A stretch of DNA of 64,000 nucleotides from Anaerolinea sp. (GCA_013824865.1 PNON01000006.1:1-64000); one strand, 5' to 3'. Positions 8,918 through 18,015 are shown, counted from the stretch's first letter. Numbers and translations: made by a program. Notes: generated from the letters alone by a model not told the origin.

Positions 8918-10492
8918 TCACGGGTTGCACACCCGGTTATTCTCCACGCTGCGGTAATCATAGGGGGCTTTATCTTTAGACGCATAATTGATATCCGGTA
9001 ATATCTCAAATTTTCCATTGAAATAGGTATTAAAAACCACCCGGAAGGTATTGACCGGGGATATCTCCTGCCATACGGGATTATTCTCCTGCCCGGGGAG
9101 AAAATAAGCGTTTAGTATCAAAGAACGCTTCGGGTCCACGCCGTGATCACCCTGCAGGATGATGACCGGCGGTGTCTTGGAATCGCGGACGATCTGCTGC
9201 AGGATTGGGATCAACCGCATATTAATATAATCCAACTGGTGACGGTAACCCACGCTGTAATCCTTGGCGCTTGGACCTTTCCCATCCTCTCCATAGCTGG
9301 AAGGCAATTCCAGGTTCACACCATCTTTGGTGAACACAAATGGCGGATGTGGGATAAGGATATGCGCATACACGAACTTGGGTGATTCTTCAGTTGCCAG
9401 GATGGGCAGCTTATCCAGCAGATACAATTCGCGGACGACATGCACCCGACGGGTATCCAGCGCATCTGCCACCGGGGTCAGCCACTTCGTTTGCACGTCC
9501 GAGAGAATAACGAATGCTGTAGTTTTAATCAGCAGCGATTCAAAGGCATTGACCCGGATCGGGTTCTTCTGGTTCTCAAGCTCCACATAGGAGGGTACCA
9601 GGAACTCATCCGCGTCCCGTATTTCAGTGAAGGTGAAGCCGGTTTCAAAGTTGATGAACCGATAGCCCATTTGCTCAAAGATGCTTCGCACCGCGCTTTG
9701 ATGGATAAGTGAAGGTAAGCCGCTGCGGTCTTTGCTGCCCCCTGTGTATTGGCTGCCCAGTGTTTCCAGGTAGTTCATATTGAAACTGGAAGCCAGCGAG
9801 AGTTCAGTCATGTTGTAATTGGTAACACTGCAATGTGCCACCACGAACCCCAGGTCTTCCAGCTGAGCCAGGAACTCCGAGTTATCATAGCGGAAGCGCT
9901 CCAGCAGCACGTCATCCCGGCCGTACATGTCCAGGATGATGTAATAAACATCCGGTTTCTCAGTTACCGATTCGTGTCCATTCACTGTTATCCCGGAAAC
10001 AGATATGGCATTCCGGCTTTCGTTTTGAGCGGTCATCACAGTATTGGCAGCCAGTTGGTATAGGGGAAAGATCACCAGCGCCAGGGATAAGATATTGGCT
10101 GCATTTGATATGGTCTTAAGATGCTTACCCAGCCGCGAAACACCCCAGAAGGCTAGCCCTCCGATCGCCAGGAAAGCCGGGATGAGATACCTGTGTCGGC
10201 CTACAATCTCGCCCAGCAATGTGACTGTCTTCAGAACTGTGAGCACCTGCCCATAACTGATGAACAGCAGCAAGCTGACTGAACTGTACATGGCTGCCCG
10301 CTGCCAATCTTTTACCCGCCAACGCAGCAATAGATAAACTGCTGCGCCCATCAGCCCAAATACCCCAATCGACCGGAGGGCATCCCCCGGTCGGATCTGT
10401 AGAATATTGCCCGCCAGCAGCGCCAGCGGCGCGTAAAGAGCGAGAAGAAAGGGATGGAACGGAATCTTCTCCCTGTATTTCACAGGTTGCAT
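8918..10492 (-). CDS. Membrane-anchored alkaline-phosphatase-superfamily (sulfatase/LTA synthase-like) protein, copy 1
   Basis: A 524-residue protein with about five N-terminal membrane helices (residues 15-150) and a large external domain of the alkaline phosphatase/sulfatase fold. Likely metal ligands are Asp188 in YIILDMYGR and the DH of LQGDHGVD near residue 448. NYNMTELSLASSFNMNYL (about 225-242) carries a conserved Thr that is the best nucleophile candidate. YAHILIPHPPF precedes the last motif. The layout is that of phosphoglycerol or phosphoethanolamine transferases, so it may add or remove a phospho- or sulfo-substituent on the glycan outside the cell. Two paralogues are in the window (46,415-47,968 and 61,725-63,293). 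Confidence 0.8.
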   Translation of the reverse strand: MQPVKYREKIPFHPFLLALYAPLALLAGNILQIRPGDALRSIGVFGLMGAAVYLLLRWRVKDWQRAAMYSSVSLLLFISYGQVLTVLKTVTLLGEIVGRHRYLIPAFLAIGGLAFWGVSRLGKHLKTISNAANILSLALVIFPLYQLAANTVMTAQNESRNAISVSGITVNGHESVTEKPDVYYIILDMYGRDDVLLERFRYDNSEFLAQLEDLGFVVAHCSVTNYNMTELSLASSFNMNYLETLGSQYTGGSKDRSGLPSLIHQSAVRSIFEQMGYRFINFETGFTFTEIRDADEFLVPSYVELENQKNPIRVNAFESLLIKTTAFVILSDVQTKWLTPVADALDTRRVHVVRELYLLDKLPILATEESPKFVYAHILIPHPPFVFTKDGVNLELPSSYGEDGKGPSAKDYSVGYRHQLDYINMRLIPILQQIVRDSKTPPVIILQGDHGVDPKRSLILNAYFLPGQENNPVWQEISPVNTFRVVFNTYFNGKFEILPDINYASKDKAPYDYRSVENNRVCNP

Positions 10493-10498
10493 GCTTTG

Positions 10499-11881
10499 TT
10501 ACTTTCTTTCCAGTAAATAGAGTATCCTCTTGGAGCCAGCAATGGTCTGCCCCTCCAGGATCTTATAATAATGCTTGAAAGCCTCTTCAAACCCCTCCGG
10601 CGTGTAGGCTGGGAAGATATCCTCACGGGTGGTCAGCAATCGATCCACCTGAGAATCACCTTTAGGGACAAATTCGATGATCAGGTACCGCCCAGCATCG
10701 GCAAAGAATTTAGCCAGGGTGACCAACGGCACATTGTTGGAGATTGCCATGTGATGGATAAGCGCAAGCGCCATGACACATTCCGCAGGCCCGCGTTGCA
10801 GGAAGGAATCACGCTCCGCGTTGTGCCAGCCAAGGGAAGGCGACGGGTTGGTCAGATCCAGTACCAGCGGCAGGATATGCTTTTCGTTCTTTTGCTTCAT
10901 CACCTGGTAGGCTTGCTCCACTGCCAGGGGGTCAATATCAAAAGCGGTAGTGAATATGCCTTTATCACTGGCAATGCGGCTGAAGTAGCCGGTATTCGCC
11001 CCCAGGTCCCATACGGAAGCTGGCTTCACCCTGTCCAGGTAGGCAGACACGAGTTTGCCCTTCTCACCCAGCGAACTGTCTGAGTAGTTGGTGGCGTCAT
11101 AATATTCCGCCCACTCTGTCTTGACACCTTTGAGCGCCAACGCTTTGATGGTGGATTCTAGCGAATCCATTAATCCCAGGAAGGCATTGCGCCCCATCTG
11201 ACCTTTTATGTCCTTCTTGGCCAGCGGATTATCCGCATATTTCATTTGCGCGGCAGCATGTGCATGGATATGAGCGCCCAGCCCCAGGTTTAGCTTTGTG
11301 CTGCCTGGCAGTAGCTTGCTCGCCAGGTCCAGCGGGATGCCATCAATATACACCCGCATCAATTGGGACAGGCGGATATCCACCAGTGCCATCAGCGCAA
11401 GCGGCGCCAGAAAATGCTGACAGAACTGCCGGTAAGCCACCCAGGGCTCGCCTTCTTTGTAGGTCTCAAATGAGAGAGTATCGATGAAGATAGGCTTGCC
11501 TGCATAAAACTGCATATTATAGGCGCTGGCATCTTTCAAGGCAAAGCCTCTTGCGTATGCCTGTTTCTGGATCTCCAATGTTGCCAGCGCGGCATCCTTA
11601 TATTGCGAGAAGGACCACTCGTATGGATACGATATTAGTGGTAGCTCTAATGGCTTAATTACCTTGTAAACCAGCTCTTTGTCTGCTGGTTTTTCATCCA
11701 CCTCTTCAGTAGGGACTAGCAGCCCCTGCTTTGTCAGTTCTGCCAACAGACCGGACTGCACCAGCCGTTCATACTCAACCTGGTAATGTTTGTTCACCTG
11801 GCGAAAGAGCGTGCCATCCCGCCGGAACATGAATCCGCTTGGATCGCGAAAGGATGATGCCAGGCTATTTGAGCTGCTCAT
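10499..11881 (-). CDS. Class I SAM-dependent methyltransferase
   Basis: A 460-residue protein with an N-terminal accessory region (SSFRDPSGFMFRRDG near the start, then SAYNMQFYAGKPIFIDTLSF) and a C-terminal Rossmann methyltransferase domain whose motif I is VWDLGANTGYFSRIA. This architecture is known from large methyltransferases of glycan and nodulation loci (NoeA-like). The reading frame extends further upstream, but that stretch overlaps the small membrane protein gene. The ATG at 11,879-11,881 has GGAAG upstream and begins the conserved part, so it is chosen. It overlaps the stop of the preceding gene by 17 bases. The methyl acceptor is presumably a sugar. Confidence 0.87.
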   Translation of the reverse strand: MSSSNSLASSFRDPSGFMFRRDGTLFRQVNKHYQVEYERLVQSGLLAELTKQGLLVPTEEVDEKPADKELVYKVIKPLELPLISYPYEWSFSQYKDAALATLEIQKQAYARGFALKDASAYNMQFYAGKPIFIDTLSFETYKEGEPWVAYRQFCQHFLAPLALMALVDIRLSQLMRVYIDGIPLDLASKLLPGSTKLNLGLGAHIHAHAAAQMKYADNPLAKKDIKGQMGRNAFLGLMDSLESTIKALALKGVKTEWAEYYDATNYSDSSLGEKGKLVSAYLDRVKPASVWDLGANTGYFSRIASDKGIFTTAFDIDPLAVEQAYQVMKQKNEKHILPLVLDLTNPSPSLGWHNAERDSFLQRGPAECVMALALIHHMAISNNVPLVTLAKFFADAGRYLIIEFVPKGDSQVDRLLTTREDIFPAYTPEGFEEAFKHYYKILEGQTIAGSKRILYLLERK

Positions 11882-12086
11882 CCTTTGATTCTTCCTTTTT
11901 TCCGCCAAAAAGACCAGTAAAGAAATTCTTGATCTGGTTCCAGAAGGATTTGACGACAAATGCGCTACCCAGTAAGGCGGCAATCAGGATCTGGATCAGG
12001 TAGCTGCCGGATCCCGGATCCAGGTATGCCAGCTTGGCGCTGACCGCGCCCGCAATAATTCCAGTAGTAATCAAATTCATTAACAT
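11865..12086 (-). CDS. Small membrane protein with YLDPGSGS motif
   Basis: A 73-residue protein. A short hydrophobic N-terminus is followed by AYLDPGSGSYLIQ at about residues 20-32, one membrane helix to about residue 47, and a charged lysine/glutamate-rich tail. GGAGGAGAAACA places a strong ribosome site seven bases before the ATG. Similar short proteins with a (Y/F)(L/I)DPGxGS motif are often seen in polysaccharide loci next to alkaline-phosphatase-fold membrane proteins; this is recalled, not searched. Its position between neuB and a methyltransferase, two genes from such a protein, fits a small partner or scaffold subunit. No enzymatic role is apparent. Confidence 0.8.
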   Translation of the reverse strand: MLMNLITTGIIAGAVSAKLAYLDPGSGSYLIQILIAALLGSAFVVKSFWNQIKNFFTGLFGGKKEESKDEQLK

Positions 12087-12106
12087 TGTTTCTCCTCCAA
12101 TATCAC

Positions 12107-12982
12107 TTAATCCTGCACCCTGCGCAATCTACGCAGGGATGGCAGTTCACTATCATAAACGTGTTTCACGCCATCGCCAAGTGATTTTTCTGTCACCCGG
12201 ATATACTTCACCAGCTTCTCCACCCCGCCCGGTTCCACCGAAGCAGCCTGGTCGGAGCCCCACAGGGCACGGTCCATGGTGATGTGACGCTCGATCAGGC
12301 ATGCGCCCAGCGCCACCGCCACCGCTGAAGGGATCAGACCCACTTCGTGCCCCGAATATCCCACCGGTACCGGGAAAGTTTCTTTTAGCATCTGGATCGC
12401 TTTTAAGTTCAGCTCTTCCGGTTCGCATGGATAGGTGCTGGTGGTATGGGTCAGCATCAGGTTGTTAAAACCCGTGACCTGGGTGGCTGCCTTGATCTGC
12501 TCCACCGTGGACATGCCAGTGGAGAGGATGATCGGTCGGCCAGTGGCGCGTACCCGCTTCAACAGCTCATGGTCAGTCAGTGACGCAGAAGGGATCTTGT
12601 AGCATACCGGTTGATATTGCTCCATGAAATCCACCGCTGGCACGTCCCAAACGGATGAGAACCAGGTGATTCCCATCTCCCGGCAATATCGGTCGATCTC
12701 CCTGTATTCCGGCTCGCCAAATTCCACCTTATAGCGGTAATCCAGGTAGGTGATGTAACCCCAGGGCGTCTCGCGCATCTGTCTGCGCTGCTCTGGTGGT
12801 ACGCAAAGTTCCGGCGTGCGTTTTTGGAACTTTACCGCATCCACGCCATAGCGGGCAGCCACCGCGATCATCTCTTTAGCCATGTCTAGGTTGCCATTAT
12901 GGTTGATGCCAATCTCAGCCACAATGTAGGTGGGGTAACCGTCCCCTACTGTTTTTGATCCTATTTGGATTGTATTAGGCAT
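12107..12982 (-). CDS. neuB: NeuB-type nonulosonic acid synthase lacking the C-terminal SAF domain
   Basis: A 291-residue TIM-barrel synthase that would condense phosphoenolpyruvate with a hexosamine-type sugar to give a nine-carbon acid. Family motifs include VAEIGINHNGNLDMAKEM, VKFQKRTPE, YKIPSASLTDHELL, LSTGMST and GYSGHEVGL. The usual antifreeze-like SAF domain (about 60 residues) is absent. The family's GPDH segment reads GSDQAASVEP, with Gln in place of His. The second NeuB at 30,306-31,373 is full length. It leads a directon that later includes a NeuA, and the NeuA-KdsC fusion lies 3.8 kb upstream. A phosphorylated substrate (9-phosphate route) is possible given that fusion's phosphatase. 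Confidence 0.88.
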   Translation of the reverse strand: MPNTIQIGSKTVGDGYPTYIVAEIGINHNGNLDMAKEMIAVAARYGVDAVKFQKRTPELCVPPEQRRQMRETPWGYITYLDYRYKVEFGEPEYREIDRYCREMGITWFSSVWDVPAVDFMEQYQPVCYKIPSASLTDHELLKRVRATGRPIILSTGMSTVEQIKAATQVTGFNNLMLTHTTSTYPCEPEELNLKAIQMLKETFPVPVGYSGHEVGLIPSAVAVALGACLIERHITMDRALWGSDQAASVEPGGVEKLVKYIRVTEKSLGDGVKHVYDSELPSLRRLRRVQD

Positions 12983-13464
12983 TTTATCTCATCTTCCTGC
13001 ATTCATCCTTTACGCAGGGTGATCCTTCCATAACTTAAGTATTAATAATTTTACTATGAGTCCGTTGATTCAGAGAACCGGGTATGCGGCAAAAAGAAAA
13101 GGAAAGATATTTACAAGCTTTATTTTTTGAATCATTTCGTAATATCTCCATGGCCTTATCGGATTCATATTACCTGGCCACTCAAATCACAGGGAAATCA
13201 TGTGTTTATTAACTAAAGTAGCATTTTGTCGCAACTGCCATTTCCAATCAATGATTTTACCCGGGTCATTCCATTCATACCACCAAGCTACATTACTCAA
13301 TTCGTAACGCTCATTATGAAAACACTTTTTAAGGTATGTTAGTTTTGACTGATTGTAGCGTTCATCAGAGATCAATTTTCGCGTAGAACAGCCCAGCCGG
13401 GACTATAGTACAGTTGCAAAATGATAGTGGATTATAATCGAATGAGCAGAATAAGGTCAGAATA
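12983..13464. other. 482-base divergent intergenic region
   Basis: This gap separates the minus-strand neuB directon from the plus-strand GT-C gene. It is AT-rich and should hold promoters for both sides. An imperfect CCTGC/GCAGG inverted repeat sits at 12,996-13,018, just upstream of neuB. A minus-strand reading frame of 62 codons (13,187-13,375) has no recognisable similarity, no clear ribosome site and no partner, so it is not called as a gene. A TATAAT precedes the plus-strand start. Nothing else was recognised. Confidence 0.5.
13433..13438 (+). promoter_or_regulatory. Candidate -10 element for the GT-C gene
   Basis: A perfect TATAAT 26 bases before the ATG at 13,465. No -35 box at standard spacing is visible; TTGCAA at 13,414-13,419 is only 13 bases away. 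AAGG lies about ten bases upstream of the start codon. Confidence 0.35.
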
Positions 13465-15042
13465 ATGCAAAAAACCATGGGTTGGCTGCGTTCCATTGCA
13501 AAAAACGGGTATCTCCCATCCATCATCCTGTGGGGGGGTATACTTTTTCTTGTTTTTTCCTCGCTGCAAACTTTCTTTTCCGCGATAACACCCAAAGGCA
13601 TAGGCCTGACGACTGATTCAGTGGCATATATTTGGTCAGCTGAAAACCTGCAAAACGGATTGGGGTTAGGCAGATTGACAGGCAGCGGAGCCTTCAAACC
13701 GATGACCCACTGGCCTCCGCTCTACTCCATTTTGATCGCTCTCATCGGCAAACCCGGGATTGATAATTATGAGGTTGCCAAATACATCGGTGCTGTCTTA
13801 CTGGCGCTTTATATTTTATTGCTCGTCATCGTTACCGGTAAGGTCTCCTCCAGCCCAATCGCTGTGATCGGCGGAGCCATCCTGCTTGCATCCCCCATCA
13901 CCTGGATTGTCTTCCTTTATGCCCTGTCTGAACCACTTTATCTGGTTCTCATGCTGGGCGGGTTGCTTGCATTCCTGCGTTTCCTTTCATTGAAGCGCAA
14001 GATTTGGCTGATCCTTTCCGCCTTTATTGTTTCGCTTTCCATCGTCACCCGCTATGTCGGAGTGGCTATGCTGGCCGCATTTATTCTAGCATTCTGGTTG
14101 TACGACCTCAAAGCCTGGAAATGCAAACTAAAGGACTCCATCCTTTTCCTGGCTATTTCCATCCTGCCTCTCGCGCTCTGGTTGGCTTACAACCAGTTTG
14201 CCTTCCACAACGCCACCAATCGCTCGCTGCTTTACAACCCCATTCCCCCCGCTGATTATTCTCAATTATTGGAAACGATCAAATTAATGGTTAAACCAAT
14301 TACAGGTTTCTTTGATGTCGGAATGAGGAAAGTTATACTGAGTGTCGCCTTCCTCGCCTGGGGCGGCTACCTTTACCTGGATGCAAAACGGGGCAAACCA
14401 GTTGCTGAGACTCCGTACGAATCGAGTCCAGTCAGGTTTCTCATCATCTTCAATATCATCCATGTGTGCTTGTATTCCGTCATGGTGGTCATTTCGCGCC
14501 TCTATTTTGACCCCATGATCGATATCTTCCGAGAGCGAATCATCTACCCGGCCTACCTCTCCCTCTTTATCCTGCTGGTCTGGTGTGCCGGTTATCTTTG
14601 GCGGGTAACAATCCGCAAAGGCTGGTTCACCACTGCTTTGTCCGCCATTTTATTCGCTTTTCTATGTGTCTCGTTTTACCAGGGTTTCAACCAGGATACT
14701 TCTTACCTGGTCAAGAAAAGCATCAAGGACGGGATTGGGATTGCCGCCATGCGCACGGACACGCACCCGATTGTCAAGGTATTCCAGGGGTTACCCCCCT
14801 CTGACCTGGTCTATTCGGATAATATCGAGGTGCTCTACCTGTTGACAGGATATCCCTCCTACCAGTTGACTGATACATCGCTGGATAATTTCAGCCTGCT
14901 CGTCAAGCAGAACGCGCACAAGCGCACATACTACGTGATCTTTCGCACCCGCGCGTTCACCAAAAATGTCCTCGAATTGTTTCCAAATATCAGGCTGCTC
15001 TATTCCGCGGAGGATGGAAAAATACTCGAGCAATTTGAGTAG
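13465..15042 (+). CDS. GT-C (family 39-like) membrane glycosyltransferase
   Basis: A 525-residue polytopic membrane protein with about ten helices. The first external loop has TTDSVAYIWSAENL (about residues 49-62), with an Asp where GT39/ArnT-type enzymes keep their catalytic acid, followed by HWPPLYSILIALIG (82-95). This THWPPLY motif is common in Chloroflexota-like family 39 proteins. The C-terminal 100 residues form a hydrophilic external domain. It stands alone on the plus strand and converges on the next GT-C gene with only nine bases between stops. Likely donor: a polyprenyl-phosphate sugar. The acceptor is unknown. Confidence 0.85.
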   Translation: MQKTMGWLRSIAKNGYLPSIILWGGILFLVFSSLQTFFSAITPKGIGLTTDSVAYIWSAENLQNGLGLGRLTGSGAFKPMTHWPPLYSILIALIGKPGIDNYEVAKYIGAVLLALYILLLVIVTGKVSSSPIAVIGGAILLASPITWIVFLYALSEPLYLVLMLGGLLAFLRFLSLKRKIWLILSAFIVSLSIVTRYVGVAMLAAFILAFWLYDLKAWKCKLKDSILFLAISILPLALWLAYNQFAFHNATNRSLLYNPIPPADYSQLLETIKLMVKPITGFFDVGMRKVILSVAFLAWGGYLYLDAKRGKPVAETPYESSPVRFLIIFNIIHVCLYSVMVVISRLYFDPMIDIFRERIIYPAYLSLFILLVWCAGYLWRVTIRKGWFTTALSAILFAFLCVSFYQGFNQDTSYLVKKSIKDGIGIAAMRTDTHPIVKVFQGLPPSDLVYSDNIEVLYLLTGYPSYQLTDTSLDNFSLLVKQNAHKRTYYVIFRTRAFTKNVLELFPNIRLLYSAEDGKILEQFE

Positions 15043-15051
15043 CAATATTTC

Positions 15052-16644
15052 TTATTTTAATTTAAACACCACCATGATTTCCGTGCCACGCACCATGATG
15101 CTGTAGTACTTTTCTGGAAACGGGTAATCTTGTGGATGCCCCCGGTAATTGCTCACATAATAGTTTGCCCGCTCAGGGGAATCAACGATCTTGAACCGGC
15201 TTGCAATTTCAGATGGCAGCATCAGCCGGATGTAAGATTTACCGGGTGAATTTTCCAGAAATACCTTGATCTCAGGTGACGCGTCATTTGCCAGAATGTA
15301 GTCCAGTGCCTGCTTATAAGATAATCCCCAGTAATCCAGTTCATATTTTTGTCGTAGCGTGGCGGGGTTTCCAGCCAGGAAGTTGAAATATATATTTTCG
15401 TAGGGGTGGTTTTTCACCATAAAAACCACAGGTTCCAATATCCCGACCAGCATGATCAAACCCGCCACCCCAACCGCCACCTTGCCAGGGAACCGCGCGG
15501 ACATGAATTGCCAGATTCGCCTCATCCCCCAGACTGCGATCAACACCCCGGCCGGGTAAATGAAAAACGCATGCCGCCAGCCGTCATAGAGGGTGGTGCG
15601 CATGGCAATGACCGCCAGCACAGGCAGGTATAACCAACCAAAAATCACCAGCCAGTCGTTTAACTGCGCTGAGTTTGCCTTGATCAGACATCCAAATTGC
15701 CTGCGGGCGATATTCGCAGCCCCGGTGATCCCTGCCCACAAGTGGGTAATAACAAATCCACAGACCACAAGTATGGGCGTGGTAATCCCAATCCAAACCG
15801 GCAGGTAATGCCAGGGCAGGTTCTGCCCAGGAATAAGCTGCCCCATATAGAGGTTGATGGATTTATAGGGTCTGGCGTTCATTTCAATCAGCGCGTTGCT
15901 GATCTGCCTCAACGGGTCGTGCCACAAAATCGGCCAGAACATCATGGTGAACCCCAGTGTTCCGATGATATATACCCCGAAAACCAGTAGCAGCCTTTTC
16001 CATTCAGCCCGGTTTTGTAGCAGCAGGAGAAAAAATCCTATTCCCGTCAGCAATACGATGACCAGCCCGGAAATGCGGGTGGAAAGCGCTATGGCTGTTG
16101 TTACTGCATGCGCGCCTGCCATAATAAAGGTCACCCCTGGTCTGCGCTTGTTTTTAAGCGCATCCGTGAATACAAACAGAGTCGCTACGGCAAAGATGTA
16201 TGCGTCCATCAATGGGATGTCTTTAGCGTTATACAGCGAATCAGCGAAGATCCGTGGGCTGACAATCAACAAAACGCACGCCAGCAGTGCCCACCCCCTT
16301 CTTTTAAACAAGCGGAATGCCAGGAAATAAAACGACAGCAGTCCGATCAGGTTGATGGAATAGATGGCAAGGTGCCGCGCGTAATAATAATCAGAAGGTG
16401 AAAGGTCTTTCATAAAATAATAGATTCCGACTTCAAAGAACGGACCGTAATACCTATCTGTGAAAGTGAGCAGCTCGGGATTACCTTTGACGATATAATC
16501 GTAGTTGACCCTGGCAATATCGATCTGCGCCTTTTCATCCCAGGGAATCCCATAATCCCGATAAATCTCCCTGCCCAATAGAAAGAGGGCAATGATCAGG
16601 ATCACCGCCAGGTAATGCGTCTTGATGAACCGGAGTATTTTCAT
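15052..16644 (-). CDS. GT-C type membrane glycosyltransferase
   Basis: A 530-residue integral membrane protein. The first loop carries YGIPWDEKAQIDIARVNYDY (about residues 31-50), with the WDE acidic pair expected in GT-C enzymes. FTDRYYGPFFEVGIYY follows. About ten hydrophobic segments come next, then a short external C-terminal region (YWGLSYKQALDYIL). The ATG follows AGGGG immediately, so the ribosome site is poor. It lies downstream of the NeuA-KdsC gene on the same strand, with a 147-base gap that contains a hairpin. It is probably another polyprenyl-phosphate-sugar-dependent transferase; the donor cannot be assigned. Confidence 0.85.
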   Translation of the reverse strand: MKILRFIKTHYLAVILIIALFLLGREIYRDYGIPWDEKAQIDIARVNYDYIVKGNPELLTFTDRYYGPFFEVGIYYFMKDLSPSDYYYARHLAIYSINLIGLLSFYFLAFRLFKRRGWALLACVLLIVSPRIFADSLYNAKDIPLMDAYIFAVATLFVFTDALKNKRRPGVTFIMAGAHAVTTAIALSTRISGLVIVLLTGIGFFLLLLQNRAEWKRLLLVFGVYIIGTLGFTMMFWPILWHDPLRQISNALIEMNARPYKSINLYMGQLIPGQNLPWHYLPVWIGITTPILVVCGFVITHLWAGITGAANIARRQFGCLIKANSAQLNDWLVIFGWLYLPVLAVIAMRTTLYDGWRHAFFIYPAGVLIAVWGMRRIWQFMSARFPGKVAVGVAGLIMLVGILEPVVFMVKNHPYENIYFNFLAGNPATLRQKYELDYWGLSYKQALDYILANDASPEIKVFLENSPGKSYIRLMLPSEIASRFKIVDSPERANYYVSNYRGHPQDYPFPEKYYSIMVRGTEIMVVFKLK

Positions 16645-16685
16645 CCCCTGTGATTATCCTATCAAAGCCATAGTGGGTCAAGAAA

Positions 16686-16711
16686 CCCCTGCGTTTCTAA
16701 ATACGCAGGGG
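16686..16711 (-). terminator. Hairpin after the NeuA-KdsC gene (weak terminator or attenuator)
   Basis: A perfect 9-bp inverted repeat (CCCCTGCGT / ACGCAGGGG) around an 8-base loop lies in the gap between the NeuA-KdsC stop and the GT-C start. On the minus strand it is followed by TTTCTTG, only a partial U-tract, so termination would be weak. Confidence 0.4.
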
Positions 16712-16791
16712 AGTGGATATTCAAAGATGCCTGCTTTGAGTAAGTTATCCGGCATACGGTGGGAATAATCAGCCAGTAGCGAACCCGACGG

Positions 16792-18015
16792 TTATCCTCT
16801 TTCCATCAGCATGTCGCACAGTTCGCGTACCGCACCGTGACCACCGCGGCGGGTTAGAGAGATATCTGCCATCTTCAGCACTTCCGGTTCAGCATCCACC
16901 GGCACTACAGCGCAGCCCACCAACGGAAAACACACCAGGTCGTTCACATCGTTCCCAATATAGACCACCTCTTCGGGTTTCAGATTGCGCTCCCTCATCA
17001 ATTGTATTAATGCTTCATCCTTGTGTTCAATACCCTGGATTACTGGCAAGTTCATTTTCTTACAGCGCGCCGCCACCACCGGGTTTTTCTCCATGGATAG
17101 GACCATCGATTCGATGCCAGTTTTCTGGCGTAAAAGGGCCAGTCCCAGGCTGTCGCTGCGATAAGCAGCAACTGTTTCTTTGCCAGTCTCATCTACCCAC
17201 ACCCGGTTGTCTGTCAATACACCGTCGAAATCCATGACTAGTAATTTCACTGTTTCGGGTAACGGACGTGTGACCTTGCCGGGGTAAACCATGTTCAACC
17301 CGGAATGCCATACCAGCCACTCTGCCCGCTGCCAATCGCGCGGACTGTCAATATCCACAGCGAAAGCCGGGTCCACAACATACGGCAGGATTACTTGTCC
17401 ACTCATTGATTTTAATTTTAATATCGTCGTGGCACGGATCACATCAATGTGCCCGGTTTGCCAATAGGTAGGGGGCAGATTCTGTCGGGGTGAGTTGAAG
17501 GGCTCAGCCACGCCTTCAACAGTCAGCAGCGGATGCATATAGAGATTCTCGTCAATGCGCCACATTTTATAAGGGTTTTGTCCCGACGGAATAACTCCGC
17601 GCACCGAATGGGCTGCGGAGTGGTCCAGGATCAGCTGAACACCATTGTCCACCATGTCCGTCGGGCGGATGGGTGAAGTTGGCCGTAATTGGAGCAGGAT
17701 ATCCGGCTGGTATTTTTCATTCTCCATCAGCCAGTTGAGTGCATGCTCAAACAACGGAAAATCCATTGAGCTGTCCTGCGCCAGTTCAGCCGGTCGCAGG
17801 AAAGGAACATCCGCCCCCAAGCGGCGGGCGAGATCGGCAATCTCTTCGTCGTCCGTGGAGACGATCACCCTGGTCACCAGGTGAGATTGCTTTGCGGCGG
17901 CAATGCTCCAGGCAAGAAGTGGATGCCCGGCAAAGCTGCGGATATTCTTGCGCGGGATGCCCTTGGAACCACCACGGGCTGGTATGATCGCCAGGATCTC
18001 AGTGCGTTCTACCAT
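16792..18015 (-). CDS. neuA: Bifunctional CMP-nonulosonate cytidylyltransferase / KdsC-type HAD phosphatase
   Basis: A fusion of about 407 residues. The N-terminal domain (to about 235) is a NeuA synthetase with AIIPARGGSKGIPRKNI (CTP loop), LLQLRPTSPIR and FAVDIDSPRDW. The C-terminal domain (from about 245) is a HAD phosphatase of the KDO-8-phosphate phosphatase type, with LVMDFDGVLTDNRVW (nucleophile Asp), a Lys in the EHKDEALIQL segment and IGNDVNDL (motif IV). The phosphatase may release a nonulosonate 9-phosphate before activation, as in eukaryotic-type and KDN pathways. Of two in-frame ATGs, the second (18,013-18,015) has GGAGG nine bases upstream. The start overlaps the SDR stop by seven bases. 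Confidence 0.9.
   Translation of the reverse strand: MVERTEILAIIPARGGSKGIPRKNIRSFAGHPLLAWSIAAAKQSHLVTRVIVSTDDEEIADLARRLGADVPFLRPAELAQDSSMDFPLFEHALNWLMENEKYQPDILLQLRPTSPIRPTDMVDNGVQLILDHSAAHSVRGVIPSGQNPYKMWRIDENLYMHPLLTVEGVAEPFNSPRQNLPPTYWQTGHIDVIRATTILKLKSMSGQVILPYVVDPAFAVDIDSPRDWQRAEWLVWHSGLNMVYPGKVTRPLPETVKLLVMDFDGVLTDNRVWVDETGKETVAAYRSDSLGLALLRQKTGIESMVLSMEKNPVVAARCKKMNLPVIQGIEHKDEALIQLMRERNLKPEEVVYIGNDVNDLVCFPLVGCAVVPVDAEPEVLKMADISLTRRGGHGAVRELCDMLMERG

Noticed and set aside
13187-13375. 62-codon minus-strand open frame in the divergent gap
   Set aside because: No ribosome site, partner or recognisable motif. Left as an unassigned stretch.
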